A DNA stretch of 64,000 nt from Bacteroidales bacterium (GCA_016788045.1 JAEUTG010000052.1:28553-92552); one strand, 5' to 3'. Shown: positions 43,789 to 53,847, numbered from the stretch's first letter. The notes: generated by a model from the letters alone, not told the origin. Numbers and translations: made by a program.

Positions 43789-45993
43789 TCATTTGAGGTC
43801 GAACCGGTCCAGGTTCATTACCTTCGACCACACGGCTGCAAAGTCTTCAGCAAACTTCTCACCGGCATCGTCACAGGCATATACCTCCGACAAAGCCCTC
43901 AGTTCTGAGTGAGACCCAAAGATGAGGTCGGCCCGGGTAGCTCTCCATTTTACTTCTCCGGTATTCCGGTCACGCCCTGCAAAGGTCTCCTGATCTCCGG
44001 ATTCGGGTGTCCAGACAATCCCCATATCCAGCAGATTTACGAAGAAATCGTTGCTCAGAACTCCTGGTCTGCCCGTGAGAACACCCAGCTGCGAATTGTC
44101 TGAATTTGCATTGAGTGCACGCATTCCGCCAAGCAGGACCGTCATTTCAGGAGGTGTCAAAGTTAGCAATTGTGCCTTATCTACCAATAATTCTTCAGTT
44201 GATACTTTAAATTTTCTCCTGAGGTAATTTCTGAATCCATCAGCCATTGGTTCCAACACGCTGAATGACTCCACATCGGTCTGTTCCTGCAGGGCATCGG
44301 TCCGCCCGGGGCTGAAAGGCACCTGAATACTGAATCCGGCATCGGCAGCAGCCTTTTCAACGGCGGCATTGCCAGCCAGAACGATGAGGTCAGCCATGGA
44401 GATTTTCTTACCGGCGGGTGCCATATTGTTAAACTCCTGCCGGATGGTTTCAAGTTTCCACAGCACCGCTTCAAGCTGTGGCGGATTGTTTACTGCCCAG
44501 TCTTTCTGTGGCGCTAACCGTATGCGGGCACCGTTGGCCCCTCCCCTTTTATCGGAACCACGAAATGTGGATGCAGAAGCCCAGGCCGTGGAAACCAGGG
44601 CCGGAATACCCAAACCCGAACTGAGCACCATGGCCTTCAGTATGTCAATGTCGGTTTTCTCAACCAACGGATGGGTAACTTCAGGCAGCGGATCCTGCCA
44701 CACCAGAACATCAGCCGGAACTTCAGGCCCCAGGTAACGGGCACGTGGACCCATATCGCGGTGGGTAAGCTTGAACCACGCACGCGCAAAGGCATCGGCA
44801 AACTCGAGCGGATTCTCGTAAAAACGCCTTGAAATCTTCTCATACACCGGATCAAAACGCAACGACAGGTCGGTAGTCAGCATCGTAGGAAAGTGCTTCT
44901 TATCCGGATCATGGGCATCGGGAACCACCTCACCGGCTTTCCGGGCCACCCACTGATGGGCTCCGGCCGGGCTCTTCGTAAGCTCCCAATCGTACTTAAA
45001 CAGGTTTTCAAAGAAATAATAGCTCCATTTGGCCGGTGTCTGAGTCCAGGTTACTTCAATCCCGCTGGTAATGGTATCGCCGGCTTTTCCTTTGCCGAAA
45101 GTACTTCCCCAGCCGAGTCCCATCTGCTCAATGGGGGCAGCTTCCGGTTCCGGGCCCAGATGAGCAGCATCCCCGGCGCCATGGGTTTTGCCGAAGGTAT
45201 GGCCTCCGGCTATCAGGGCTACGGTTTCCTCATCGTTCATGGCCATCCGGGCGAAGGTATTGCGGATGTCAACGGCTGCTGCCAGCGGATCGGGATGACC
45301 TCCAGGTCCCTCGGGGTTTACATAAATAAGCCCCATCTGTATCGCCGCAAGGGGATTGTCAGTCTCACTCAGGTCAAGATTGCGGCCGTCGTTGTCAAGC
45401 CATTTGCTTTCCGACCCCCAATATACATCCTGATCGGGCTCCCACACATCCTCGCGGCCACCGGCAAACCCGAATGTTTTAAAACCCATGGATTCAAGCG
45501 CTACATTGCCGGCTAGAATCATAAGATCAGCCCAGGATATTTTACGGCCATATTTCTGTTTAACCGGCCACAACAACCGCCGTGCCTTGTCGAGGTTTAC
45601 ATTGTCGGGCCAGCTGTTTAGCGGAGCAAACCGTTGCTGCCCGCTTCCAGCGCCTCCGCGACCATCACCGATCCGGTAGGTTCCTGCACTGTGCCAGGCC
45701 ATGCGGATAAAGAAAGGCCCGTAATGCCCGAAATCAGCCGGCCACCAGTCCTGAGAGTCTGTCATCAGCGCATGCAGATCCTGTTTGACTGCTTTCAGGT
45801 CCAGACTCTCAAAGGCTTCAGCATAATTAAAATCCTTCCCCATTGGATCCGACTTGGCCGAATGCTGTCTGAGTACCCCGAGATTGAGCTGATTGGGCCA
45901 CCAATCCTTGTTCCGGGTTCCTGCTGACGGTGATGCTGGTCCGGATGCCCCCGTTACCGGACATTTACTTAGTTTTTCATTGTTCTTTTCCAT
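43789..45993 (-). CDS. katG: Catalase-peroxidase KatG
   Basis: 734 residues, full length. The distal-side Arg, Trp and His are in IRMAWHSAGTYRIGDGRGG. The proximal His is in VALIAGGHTFGKTHGAGD. The Tyr of the Met-Tyr-Trp adduct is in MGLIYVNPEGPGG. Two homologous halves are present, the second (from about residue 420) without haem, as usual. KatG destroys hydrogen peroxide and has broad peroxidase activity. It lies between a Fur-family gene upstream and a ferritin gene downstream, all on the minus strand, with gaps of 23 and 33 nt. Confidence 0.97.
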   Translation of the reverse strand: MEKNNEKLSKCPVTGASGPASPSAGTRNKDWWPNQLNLGVLRQHSAKSDPMGKDFNYAEAFESLDLKAVKQDLHALMTDSQDWWPADFGHYGPFFIRMAWHSAGTYRIGDGRGGAGSGQQRFAPLNSWPDNVNLDKARRLLWPVKQKYGRKISWADLMILAGNVALESMGFKTFGFAGGREDVWEPDQDVYWGSESKWLDNDGRNLDLSETDNPLAAIQMGLIYVNPEGPGGHPDPLAAAVDIRNTFARMAMNDEETVALIAGGHTFGKTHGAGDAAHLGPEPEAAPIEQMGLGWGSTFGKGKAGDTITSGIEVTWTQTPAKWSYYFFENLFKYDWELTKSPAGAHQWVARKAGEVVPDAHDPDKKHFPTMLTTDLSLRFDPVYEKISRRFYENPLEFADAFARAWFKLTHRDMGPRARYLGPEVPADVLVWQDPLPEVTHPLVEKTDIDILKAMVLSSGLGIPALVSTAWASASTFRGSDKRGGANGARIRLAPQKDWAVNNPPQLEAVLWKLETIRQEFNNMAPAGKKISMADLIVLAGNAAVEKAAADAGFSIQVPFSPGRTDALQEQTDVESFSVLEPMADGFRNYLRRKFKVSTEELLVDKAQLLTLTPPEMTVLLGGMRALNANSDNSQLGVLTGRPGVLSNDFFVNLLDMGIVWTPESGDQETFAGRDRNTGEVKWRATRADLIFGSHSELRALSEVYACDDAGEKFAEDFAAVWSKVMNLDRFDLK

Positions 45994-46016
45994 AGCTGTT
46001 GCTTTATGTGATTGTT

Positions 46017-46460
46017 TTACCTGTCAGTGTTCAGCGCTTCTTTACCCCGCCTGAATCGTCCGATGATCTGGAGTTTCAGGTCTTCAATCGTAAAATCTGG
46101 AATCTGCTTTCGCTCAAAATATTCCATGAGCAATTGATTCAGCTCCTGATCGGTGTAATCTTCAATACAGTCGGAATCACTGCAGTAGATGTGATGGTGC
46201 GTCTCCGTAATCGCATCGTAACGCATTACATCCCGCTCTGTTTTCACCCTGCTCACCAAACCACAGGAAACAAAAGCATCCAGCACCTTGTAAACTGTTG
46301 CCGTGGAAATGTTCGGATGATTCTTCCTGATGTATTCAATGATGTTGTCGGCTGTCGGATGATTGTTCAGGTTGTAAAAGGCTTCCAGTATCGCGATCCG
46401 CTGAGGCGTGACTTTCAGCCCCTTCTCTTTTAGCCTGCTGCGGATTTCTTCTGCATTCAT
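46017..46460 (-). CDS. Fur-family regulator, PerR-like
   Basis: 147 residues. Winged helix: LKVTPQRIAILEAFYNLNNHPTA and ISTATVYKVLDAFVSCGLVSR; metal sites in ETHHHIYCSDSDCIEDY. Only one Cys pair is present (Cys-x4-Cys), and the C-terminal CxxC pair of many PerR proteins is absent, so zinc binding may differ. Its position before katG and ferritin and a palindromic box at the shared promoter make a PerR role (peroxide sensing) more likely than an iron-uptake role. Confidence 0.9.
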   Translation of the reverse strand: MNAEEIRSRLKEKGLKVTPQRIAILEAFYNLNNHPTADNIIEYIRKNHPNISTATVYKVLDAFVSCGLVSRVKTERDVMRYDAITETHHHIYCSDSDCIEDYTDQELNQLLMEYFERKQIPDFTIEDLKLQIIGRFRRGKEALNTDR

Positions 46461-46478
46461 TTAGAATAAAGTTAAAAT

Positions 46479-46502
46479 GAGAATTATTCTCTTTTGAGAA
46501 TT
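46479..46502. promoter_or_regulatory. Fur/PerR-type box at the operon promoter
   Basis: GAGAATTATTCTC (46479-46491) is a 6-1-6 palindrome; a further GAGAATT half-site at 46496-46502 forms an ATTCTC-N4-GAGAAT pair with it. The sites cover the region just after the -7 element, so a bound repressor would block transcription start. Confidence 0.65.
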
Positions 46503-46504
46503 AA

Positions 46505-46536
46505 CAAAGATAAGAAATAATGGTTCAGAAAGCAAG
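46505..46536 (-). promoter_or_regulatory. Promoter of the fur-katG-ferritin operon
   Basis: On the minus strand TATCTTTG at 46512-46505 fits the -7 element and CTTG at 46536-46533 approximates the -33 TTTG, 20 nt apart. The start codon is 45 nt downstream. Confidence 0.6.
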
Positions 46537-46657
46537 AAAATTGTTCAGCTATCTGGCGTTTAAAAATGTTCTCACTACCATGAAGACTTGATCTTCACAG
46601 CATAAAAGCGCCAAAAAAAAAGAAAGTCGCAAATAAGGAATTATTCCGGATCAACAA

Positions 46658-48235
46658 TTATTCTGTGATCAGGCGGTAGCTTTTCTTCTGTCTGTGTTCA
46701 CGTCCAAACATATCGATGCCTTTCACCTCGATTTCATGCATCCCGGGTTCAAGTTTCACCGGCACCCTGGCTACCCACAGGTGATTGCACAGATCGGGAT
46801 TCGAAGGCCGCCTGCCACTGGGGGGATTCTCTGAGAAGTCGTATTCGTAAAGCAGTTTCATATAGGAAGGATCGTAGGCCTCGGTGTAGCGCATGGGCTT
46901 CCAGGCGCCTCCATCTACCCGGAAAAATACGGAGTCGGTTTTGGCCCCGATGAAGAAATTGGCAGCGAACTGCGCTGAGGAGTAACGGGTGGCTTTAACG
47001 GTCTTTGGTACGTAAAGTTCAAACTGATAATCATCGGGTTCACCGGCGACTTTGTAGTCGAACGTAAACTGGTTGCCACTGAAATTAAGGAATACATAAC
47101 CTTTACGCGTTCCGTCGCGCATGGTTGCCATGGGCACACCCTGCTCATCCAGCGGACCGCTGTACCAGTCGCCGCAGCTGGCAGCCACATTGAAATGGTG
47201 GTGCGGCTTATCCTGCAGCCAGCCTTCCATGCGGGTGAAAAAATCCTGACTCTGAAAATGGGTGTGCGCCGACATGCTGAGGGTGTGAGGAAAATCCTGA
47301 AGAAGCCGGAAAAGCCTGTCACGGTCAGGTCCCCTGAAGGCGCCCCAGCCTTCGCGCTCGCTGATCGGAATGTGAAAAGCAAGAACCACCAGATGATCTT
47401 TCGGGACAAACTTTAAATCATTCTCCAGAAACCTGAACTGATCCTCACGGAATCCTCCCCAGTAGCCATCGCCCCCACGCGGATCGGGATAGAGAATGTC
47501 GTCGAGCACTATAAAATGTACTTTTCCATGATTAAAGGCATAGGTGGCAGGACCGAAATGCAGTTCGAACGACTCATCCGAAAGGCTGTCGTGTTTTACA
47601 TCGTAGTTTTCGTCGTGGTTACCCATCACGTTGTACCAGGGAATACCCACATGGCTGACCGCTTTTTTGTAAGGCAAAAACAGGTTGAGGTTGTCACCGA
47701 CCAGATCGCCCAGGCTAAGACCGAATTCCACCCCTTTTACTCCTTCCAACTCCTTAACCAGGCCTCTGTAGAAATAGTCCACTTCTTTCTCTTCATACGG
47801 CTGTGGGTCGCCGAACACCAACATCCTGAAGTTGTCGGATTGTCCAACCGGAATCAGCGGGAAATTGATCTGGGCAGGCAAGGCGCCTGTGGGTGCAACA
47901 CCCTGAAACTCAAGTCGGGGCGATCCCTGCGGCTTGTGTATATAATAAAAAACCGGCTGATTGAGCTCATTGACCGGGGTTTTATATCCGGCAGGCTTGA
48001 TCACAAAAAGGATATGATCGTTTCCAACCGGTAAGCCGTAAGACCCGTCGCTGTCGGTAAGTACCACCTCTATACCATTGGAAACAGCCACCCCCGGAAG
48101 ACCTTTCTCATTCCTGTCGAGGCGCCCGTTGCTGTTGAGATCGGCAAAAACTTTCCCGCGGGCAGTCTGCTGGGCGTTGAGGATTCCTGAAAATCCAAGG
48201 ATGAAAGTCAGGACGATTGCAAGAGTCTTTCTCAT
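46658..48235 (-). CDS. Secreted calcineurin-like metallophosphoesterase (three-domain)
   Basis: About 525 residues from the ATG at 48235 (the frame extends to 48313 but the signal peptide starts here: MRKTLAIVLTFILGFSGIL). Domains in order: an N-terminal beta domain with a Ca-site-like DLNSNGRLDRNEKGLPG; the metallophosphoesterase core, MLVFGDPQPYE, LSLGDLVGDN, NVMGNHDENYD, VVLAFHIPI and MSAHTHFQ; and a C-terminal beta domain. Metal ligands are complete. The substrate is unknown; family members of this three-domain plan are widespread secreted proteins in Bacteroidota. A -7 element is at 48272-48279. Confidence 0.9.
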   Translation of the reverse strand: MRKTLAIVLTFILGFSGILNAQQTARGKVFADLNSNGRLDRNEKGLPGVAVSNGIEVVLTDSDGSYGLPVGNDHILFVIKPAGYKTPVNELNQPVFYYIHKPQGSPRLEFQGVAPTGALPAQINFPLIPVGQSDNFRMLVFGDPQPYEEKEVDYFYRGLVKELEGVKGVEFGLSLGDLVGDNLNLFLPYKKAVSHVGIPWYNVMGNHDENYDVKHDSLSDESFELHFGPATYAFNHGKVHFIVLDDILYPDPRGGDGYWGGFREDQFRFLENDLKFVPKDHLVVLAFHIPISEREGWGAFRGPDRDRLFRLLQDFPHTLSMSAHTHFQSQDFFTRMEGWLQDKPHHHFNVAASCGDWYSGPLDEQGVPMATMRDGTRKGYVFLNFSGNQFTFDYKVAGEPDDYQFELYVPKTVKATRYSSAQFAANFFIGAKTDSVFFRVDGGAWKPMRYTEAYDPSYMKLLYEYDFSENPPSGRRPSNPDLCNHLWVARVPVKLEPGMHEIEVKGIDMFGREHRQKKSYRLITE

Positions 48236-48271
48236 ATCAGGCGTGTTGTTATGTACAGGTTGGCTAAAGCA

Positions 48272-48279
48272 CAAAAATA
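48272..48279 (-). promoter_or_regulatory. -7 element of the phosphoesterase gene
   Basis: TATTTTTG on the minus strand (TAnnTTTG), 36 nt before the ATG at 48235. No convincing -33 box. Confidence 0.45.
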
Positions 48280-48450
48280 AAAGTTTATGTTCTCCTCTGA
48301 AAAGCTGATCCATTAAGAAAACATTAATTCTTGCCCGGGCTTATCCACCATACACTGCCTGTGATTTTGCTGACAGCTGCACAGACTGAATGTTACGGAG
48401 ATTAAAAACACTATGGTCCGGATAAATTTTAAAATGATCAAATTGATTCT

Positions 48451-48485
48451 GAGCTTGTTTGCTTGAGCAACAAGCAGACAAGCTC
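48451..48485 (-). terminator. Hairpin behind the secreted esterase gene, possible terminator
   Basis: GAGCTTGTTTGCTTG (48451-48465) and CAAGCAGACAAGCTC (48471-48485) pair over 15 bp with one G-U; the loop is AGCAA. Downstream on the minus strand the sequence is T-rich but without a clean T-run. Confidence 0.5.
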
Positions 48486-48505
48486 ACCGAAGGTAATCTT
48501 ATAAT

Positions 48506-48523
48506 TTAACCTGACAACAATGA
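48506..48523. repeat. 18-bp repeat TTAACCTGACAACAATGA, copy 1
   Basis: Identical to 50278-50295 and in the same orientation; the two copies bracket the esterase gene and its upstream region. Confidence 0.6.
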
Positions 48524-48535
48524 TTAATAACAGTT

Positions 48536-49873
48536 TCAGTGCCCTGTAGTGATCACCAGCTTTGTCATAGCATTCCTTTTATCTGAACTGAAACGCAACA
48601 GGTAAATCCCCGGACTCAGATCATTAAACAGCAGGGTAAGTTCCTGATGATTGCGTTCCACTGACCAATTGTGCCATGGAACCACTGTACCCTCTGCCCT
48701 GAATAGCTGGATTCCCTGCGGTATTTCACCGGGAAGCAATGGAATACCGGCAAAACTGCTTGCCGGATTCGGAAAAACAAGCAACGGAGTTCTTTGTGGC
48801 ATCCGGCTGGTGTTGGTATAAACCGAAGGATGCATCAGCAAAGAATCGAAAAAAAGCATCGACCTTACGAGGTAGACATCGGGCATGCTGTGTCCTCCCT
48901 TGTGGCTGTAAAACTCATAGCTCAGGTTATACTCATCGAGCGAATCTTTCAGCCTGATGTTAGGAAAGTAAGCCAATGTCTCATCATTTTCACCGCAGCC
49001 GAACAGAATGCTCACGCTATCAGCCGGACTCAGCTGCTGAATCTTGTGCGCAATGTCATAGTTCTTCCACTTATTGTAGACCGAATCGAGCAGATTTCCC
49101 CACGCGTCAAAAGGATAATCCACAATACGCGGGTTGATGTAAGTCTGCTGTGAATTTTCATCGGGCGAAAAACCACTGGCTGCCAGAAACATGCTGCGCG
49201 AGAAAAAGCCGGGAATAAGGGTGGGGTCATCGGCTGTGTAGGCATAAAAATCATAGAAATAGGGCGGTGCACCATTCTCAAACATCACCATCATCCGAAC
49301 GGCCGGTAACCAGAAATCGTTGTTTACCTGACCGGCATGGGCCGAAATCGCCCTGAACCTGTCCTTGTGCTGAATGCTTAGCCAGAAGGCCCCGTAAGCC
49401 CCGAGCGATTGTCCGAAAAGCGCCCTGGCATTCTTTTCAGGAATGGCCCTGAAACTTGACTCCACCCAGTCAACCACATCAAAAACCGCATAGTCTTCAA
49501 AGTTTCCGGTGAGGGTGGAATTAACATACACCCCCGATCCGAATGGCAAAGCTGTATGATCGGCACAAACCAGGATTACCGGCTCAATCTCACCCGACAG
49601 CAGCAGCAGGTTGAGCCGGTACAAAGCGGAATTCAGCGAAGTGTGATCACCCCCCCACCCATGAAGGTAATATATGGTGGAATATTGCTGATCCTGATCC
49701 TTGTAGTAATCAGCGGGCAAAAACACGGTGATGTTGCGGTCCTGTTTGAGGGCCGGACTGTAGAATGTAGTATCAATGGTGAGAAACTGCGCCGGAAGAA
49801 CCAAAGGAAACAAAACCGCCATCAACAAAGAAAACGCCAGGAATCCTATACGCAAAGGTTTGATTATAAACAT
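48536..49873 (-). CDS. Secreted esterase with T9SS type A sorting domain
   Basis: 445 residues with a signal peptide (LAFSLLMAVLFPLVLPAQ). Esterase domain of the CE1/esterase-D type: NITVFLPADYYKDQDQQYST, YYLHGWGGDH, nucleophile motif ARALFGQSLGAYGAF, Asp in FGCGENDET, His in SHKGGHSMPD. The last 80 residues (LLVFPNPASSFAG ... LSPGIYLLRFSSD) are a T9SS type A signal. It probably acts outside the cell on an acylated glycan. It is followed by the hairpin at 48451-48485. Confidence 0.85.
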   Translation of the reverse strand: MFIIKPLRIGFLAFSLLMAVLFPLVLPAQFLTIDTTFYSPALKQDRNITVFLPADYYKDQDQQYSTIYYLHGWGGDHTSLNSALYRLNLLLLSGEIEPVILVCADHTALPFGSGVYVNSTLTGNFEDYAVFDVVDWVESSFRAIPEKNARALFGQSLGAYGAFWLSIQHKDRFRAISAHAGQVNNDFWLPAVRMMVMFENGAPPYFYDFYAYTADDPTLIPGFFSRSMFLAASGFSPDENSQQTYINPRIVDYPFDAWGNLLDSVYNKWKNYDIAHKIQQLSPADSVSILFGCGENDETLAYFPNIRLKDSLDEYNLSYEFYSHKGGHSMPDVYLVRSMLFFDSLLMHPSVYTNTSRMPQRTPLLVFPNPASSFAGIPLLPGEIPQGIQLFRAEGTVVPWHNWSVERNHQELTLLFNDLSPGIYLLRFSSDKRNAMTKLVITTGH

Positions 49874-50462
49874 TTGTTAACTTTTTCGTTTCAGTCAGAT
49901 ATAGTAAGGTCAAGCAGGGTGCTTGTATATATTCAATCAAATGATAATCAGCAGGCTGAAGGCAACAGGACCCTCCCCGCCGGCAAACCGGTTGATGCTT
50001 CGCTTCCGTACAGAACCAGCCTGCGTTTGGTTTCTGAAAGTTACGGATTTTCTGAAGAAAAATGACAGCAAAATCCATTAAAAATGCAGTAATTACTGTC
50101 ACTTCACACAGAAACCCTAATTTACTATGAATAAGCAGATTAAATCAATGAAACCTGTCTGCCGGTTTATTGAAGCTTTATCTGCAACTACACCAATCCC
50201 GGTTAAACAGCCTTCCTTGTCAGTCTGTACATAGTAACTGACATGTCCTGGCGAAGAATCCCATTCACTTTATGAAGTTAACCTGACAACAATGAATTTC
50301 AATTCCTTTCCCTGCAACAACGATCATTTTCAGCCCATAGACAATTATTTTTCGTAAATTCAGGAAAAACTGACGAAAATCATTCAACTTCTTTAACATT
50401 TTTATTAAGTTTACCCCATTAACCGGAGCTGCATTCATGGCCCGGCACGAAATCACGATTCT
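49874..50462. other. Long noncoding gap before the SusC gene
   Basis: 589 bases without a plausible gene. It contains one copy of the 18-bp repeat (50278-50295). A TAAGTTTA at 50406-50413 comes near the -7 consensus (7 of 8) but has no -33 partner. Nothing else was recognised. Confidence 0.5.
50278..50295. repeat. 18-bp repeat TTAACCTGACAACAATGA, copy 2
   Basis: Identical to 48506-48523. Confidence 0.6.
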
Positions 50463-53400
50463 ATGAAACTACACAAGCATTTACCGCTCATCATCCTGCT
50501 GCTGCTCAGCACCCTGTGTGCTTCGACTCAGGAAACCACCGTTACGGGAACGATCAGGGGCGGCGATGACAACCAGACGCTGCCCGGGGTTACCATCCTG
50601 CAAAAGGGGACAGAAAAGGGAACCACTTCAGATGTCAACGGACAATACAGTATACGGGTTTCCGGCCCGGAGGCGTTGCTCCGCTTCAGCTTTGTGGGCT
50701 ATACTACCGTGGAGGTTCCCGTGGCCGGCCGCAAGGTGATCGACGTTGTGCTGCAACCCGAAGCCCGGAAACTGGATGAAGTGGTGATTACAGCCCTTGG
50801 AGTGAAACGGGAGAAGCGGGAGATCGGCTACTCAAGCGAGAAGATCAACACCGATGAAGTATTGCGATCCGGCACTTCAAATGTACTGGGGGCGCTGTCG
50901 GGCCGAAGCGCCGGTGTTCAGATTTCGCAGAGCGACGGTGTGGATGGCGGTTCCACCCGCATCGTAATCCGTGGCAACAATAACCTGGCCCGCAACAACC
51001 AGCCCCTCATCGTGGTAGATGGGGTACCCATGGACAACAACCCCGGCTTCGACAACGTGGGCCGCGGCGTGGACTGGGGCAACGGCATCGCCGACATCAA
51101 CCCTTACGACATTCAGGATTACAGTGTGCTGAAAGGTGGTGCAGCTTCAGCGCTCTACGGTGAACGCGGCGCCAACGGCGTGATCCTGATCACAACCAAA
51201 AGAGGAAAGAAACAGAACGGACTCGGGGTCTCCTACAATTACAACGTCAAAGTTACCCATCCTTACCGCTACCGTGAAGTTCAGAACAAATACGGGCACG
51301 GTGGCCCGATCACTTTCAGCGAACCCACCCTGGTTGCCGACACCAATGGCATCCAGCAGTATCCGGGCATCTACGGCAACGACAAGCTCATCATCGACCA
51401 GGAGGGCAACACCTCCACCACCTCGCAGGAATTTGGCTATTATGGCTCTGCCGTTTCCTGGGGTCCGGAAATGAAAGGTCAGCTCATTCAGTGGTGGGAC
51501 GGCGAAATGCGCAACTACTCCCCTCAGCCCGACAACCTGAAGATGGCTTTCCGCGACGGGATAACAGAGACCCACAACGTGGAAGTGCAGGGTGGCAATG
51601 AAAAAGGAACCATCCGCATGTCGTTCACCAACCAGGACCACACACCCATCGTTGAAAACAGCAATTACAACCGCACCACCATCAACTTCGGCACCAACAT
51701 TAAGATCTCTGAGAAACTGAAAGCCGATGCAACCCTTACCTATGTAAAATTCAAGCGCAAAAACAGTCCGATGATCGGTGAAGACGGCAACTCATTCAGC
51801 AAAGGCTTTCTATACAGCTGGCCACGTTCGTACCAGGGCATCGACAAGGAACTTTACCAGATGCCCGATGGCTCCCGAAACCTGCTCGAAGGCTACCCTT
51901 TTCTCTATGTCGACCGCAACCTCTGGTGGAACTACTACAACAACAACACCTGGCAGGACCGCGACAAATATACCGGATCGGTAGCCCTCACGTACGACAT
52001 TGCCCCCTGGCTGAACGCCACCGGACGCATCAGCCGCGAATACAGCGTTGAACAGTTCACATCGAAAAACAAACCAACGGATTTTCTGGGCCTCGTTGAA
52101 GGAGGTTACAGCAACAGCCTGGGCGAAACCACCAACGACAACATGGATGTGCTGGTCACGGCTTTTAAGGATAATCTCTTTGATACGCCTTTCAGTGCCC
52201 GTATTTCAGCCGGGGCGAGCCGATGGGACTACAATTCGTATGGAATCTCAGGCTCCTCCGGAACGTGGTACTACCCCAACATGTACACCTTCTTTAACTA
52301 CACGGAATACATATTCCGGAGAAACGAAGACGGCACCACCACGGTGCTCAACCCGGAAACCGGGGATCCGGCTACAGAAATGGCTCCCGATGAATACCTG
52401 CTCAGGCAACGGTCAAATTCGGTCTATTCATTCCTGAACCTTTCGTTTAAAGACTACATCTTTGCTGAGGTTACCGGAAGAAACGACTGGTCATCAACCC
52501 TGCCGCGCGACAACAATTCCTATTTCTACCCTTCCGTTTCGCTCAGCTTTATCGCCAGTGAAGCTTTCGGAATACAGAAAAAGGTGCCCTGGCTTAACTT
52601 TGTGAAAATCAGGGGCGGTATCGCTCAGACAGCCAACAGCGCACCCATGTACCAGAAGAATTTCTACTACAGAACCAGCATCTTCGGCGGGGAACAGGCT
52701 TCTTATCTGCCCGATACCATCCCTCCCTTTGCCCTGAAGCCTCAATTTGTTACTGGCTATGAAGGCGGGATCAACCTTGGCTTCTTCGAAAACCGCATCG
52801 ATTTCGATTTCACCTGGTACTACAAACACTCCTACGATCAGATCCTCGACCTGCCTATACCGGTCAGTTCAGGAGCCTACAACCTCACCATCAACCGCGG
52901 AGAACTCTCCAACAAGGGGTTCGAATTCATCATCAACACAGTGCCCGTTCAGACGAAAAACACCATTCTGAAAGCCGGGCTCAACTTCTCCAGAAACCGG
53001 AACTACATCCTCAGCCTCGGCGGATACTCCGACACTTATCATCTGGCCGACATCTGGGGACTGAACGGCCCTTCGATGGATCTGTACGAAGGCGATGAAT
53101 ACGGAACCATCACCGGATACGACTACGTTTACGATGCCAATGGAAACCGCATTCTGAATGATGCCGGAACCCAATACAAGATCACCGACACCCGGGTTCC
53201 CATCGGCAATGCCTCGCCCGATTTTACGGCCGCTTTCAATACCGAACTGATTTACAAAAACTTCAGAATCAGCGCACTGATCGATATCAAATGGGGCGGC
53301 GATATTTATTGCGGATCGTACGTGATTGCCCTGCAGACCGGTCAGAGTCCCTCAACCCTGCTTGAGCGCGACGGTGGCGGACTTCCCTACACCGATCCTG

Positions 53401-53795
53401 ACGGTGTTACCCGCAATGTCGGAGTTATCCTCGAAGGCGTTTACGAAGACGGCACCCCCAACGATAAAGTGGTTCATTACTACTACAAGTACCTGCCCAA
53501 TGTCGGCGGTTGGGGTAAATTCGTGTCAACCCCGGGAATCCTGGAAAACACCTGGGTAAAAATGCGCGAAATCGCCATCAGCTATCAGCTCCCGGCAAGC
53601 CTGCTGAAAAAAGTACGGGTGTTCCAGAGCCTCTCCTTCTCGGTGGTAGGCCGCGATCTCTTTTATCTCTATACCACGCTTCCCGACAACATCAACCCCG
53701 AAGGCATCATCGGATCAGGGAACGCCCAGGGATTTGAATGGGCCTCATTCCCCGGAACCCAATCCGTTACCTTTGGCGTAAACGCTACCTTCTGA
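50463..53795 (+). CDS. SusC/RagA-family TonB-linked outer-membrane transporter
   Basis: 1110 residues, full length. Signal peptide (PLIILLLLSTLCASTQ); carboxypeptidase-regulatory-like domain (VTGTIRGGDDNQTLPGVTI...YSIRVSG); TonB box region LDEVVITALGVKREKREIGYS; plug with SGRSAGVQISQSDG and VVDGVPMDNN; SVLKGGAASALYGERGANGVILITTKRG; then the barrel. With the SusD protein it imports glycans or peptides too large for porins, powered by TonB. The SusD gene follows after 52 nt. The codons in these genes favour G/C at the third base compared with the rest of the window. Confidence 0.97.
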   Translation: MKLHKHLPLIILLLLSTLCASTQETTVTGTIRGGDDNQTLPGVTILQKGTEKGTTSDVNGQYSIRVSGPEALLRFSFVGYTTVEVPVAGRKVIDVVLQPEARKLDEVVITALGVKREKREIGYSSEKINTDEVLRSGTSNVLGALSGRSAGVQISQSDGVDGGSTRIVIRGNNNLARNNQPLIVVDGVPMDNNPGFDNVGRGVDWGNGIADINPYDIQDYSVLKGGAASALYGERGANGVILITTKRGKKQNGLGVSYNYNVKVTHPYRYREVQNKYGHGGPITFSEPTLVADTNGIQQYPGIYGNDKLIIDQEGNTSTTSQEFGYYGSAVSWGPEMKGQLIQWWDGEMRNYSPQPDNLKMAFRDGITETHNVEVQGGNEKGTIRMSFTNQDHTPIVENSNYNRTTINFGTNIKISEKLKADATLTYVKFKRKNSPMIGEDGNSFSKGFLYSWPRSYQGIDKELYQMPDGSRNLLEGYPFLYVDRNLWWNYYNNNTWQDRDKYTGSVALTYDIAPWLNATGRISREYSVEQFTSKNKPTDFLGLVEGGYSNSLGETTNDNMDVLVTAFKDNLFDTPFSARISAGASRWDYNSYGISGSSGTWYYPNMYTFFNYTEYIFRRNEDGTTTVLNPETGDPATEMAPDEYLLRQRSNSVYSFLNLSFKDYIFAEVTGRNDWSSTLPRDNNSYFYPSVSLSFIASEAFGIQKKVPWLNFVKIRGGIAQTANSAPMYQKNFYYRTSIFGGEQASYLPDTIPPFALKPQFVTGYEGGINLGFFENRIDFDFTWYYKHSYDQILDLPIPVSSGAYNLTINRGELSNKGFEFIINTVPVQTKNTILKAGLNFSRNRNYILSLGGYSDTYHLADIWGLNGPSMDLYEGDEYGTITGYDYVYDANGNRILNDAGTQYKITDTRVPIGNASPDFTAAFNTELIYKNFRISALIDIKWGGDIYCGSYVIALQTGQSPSTLLERDGGGLPYTDPDGVTRNVGVILEGVYEDGTPNDKVVHYYYKYLPNVGGWGKFVSTPGILENTWVKMREIAISYQLPASLLKKVRVFQSLSFSVVGRDLFYLYTTLPDNINPEGIIGSGNAQGFEWASFPGTQSVTFGVNATF

Positions 53796-53847
53796 AACCT
53801 GCACCCTGAACCGAAACACACCATCCATCACGATACCCGAAAATCCC

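Noticed and set aside
50406..50413. -7 promoter element TAAGTTTA for the SusC gene
   Set aside because: The last base differs from the consensus and no -33 box lies at a suitable distance.
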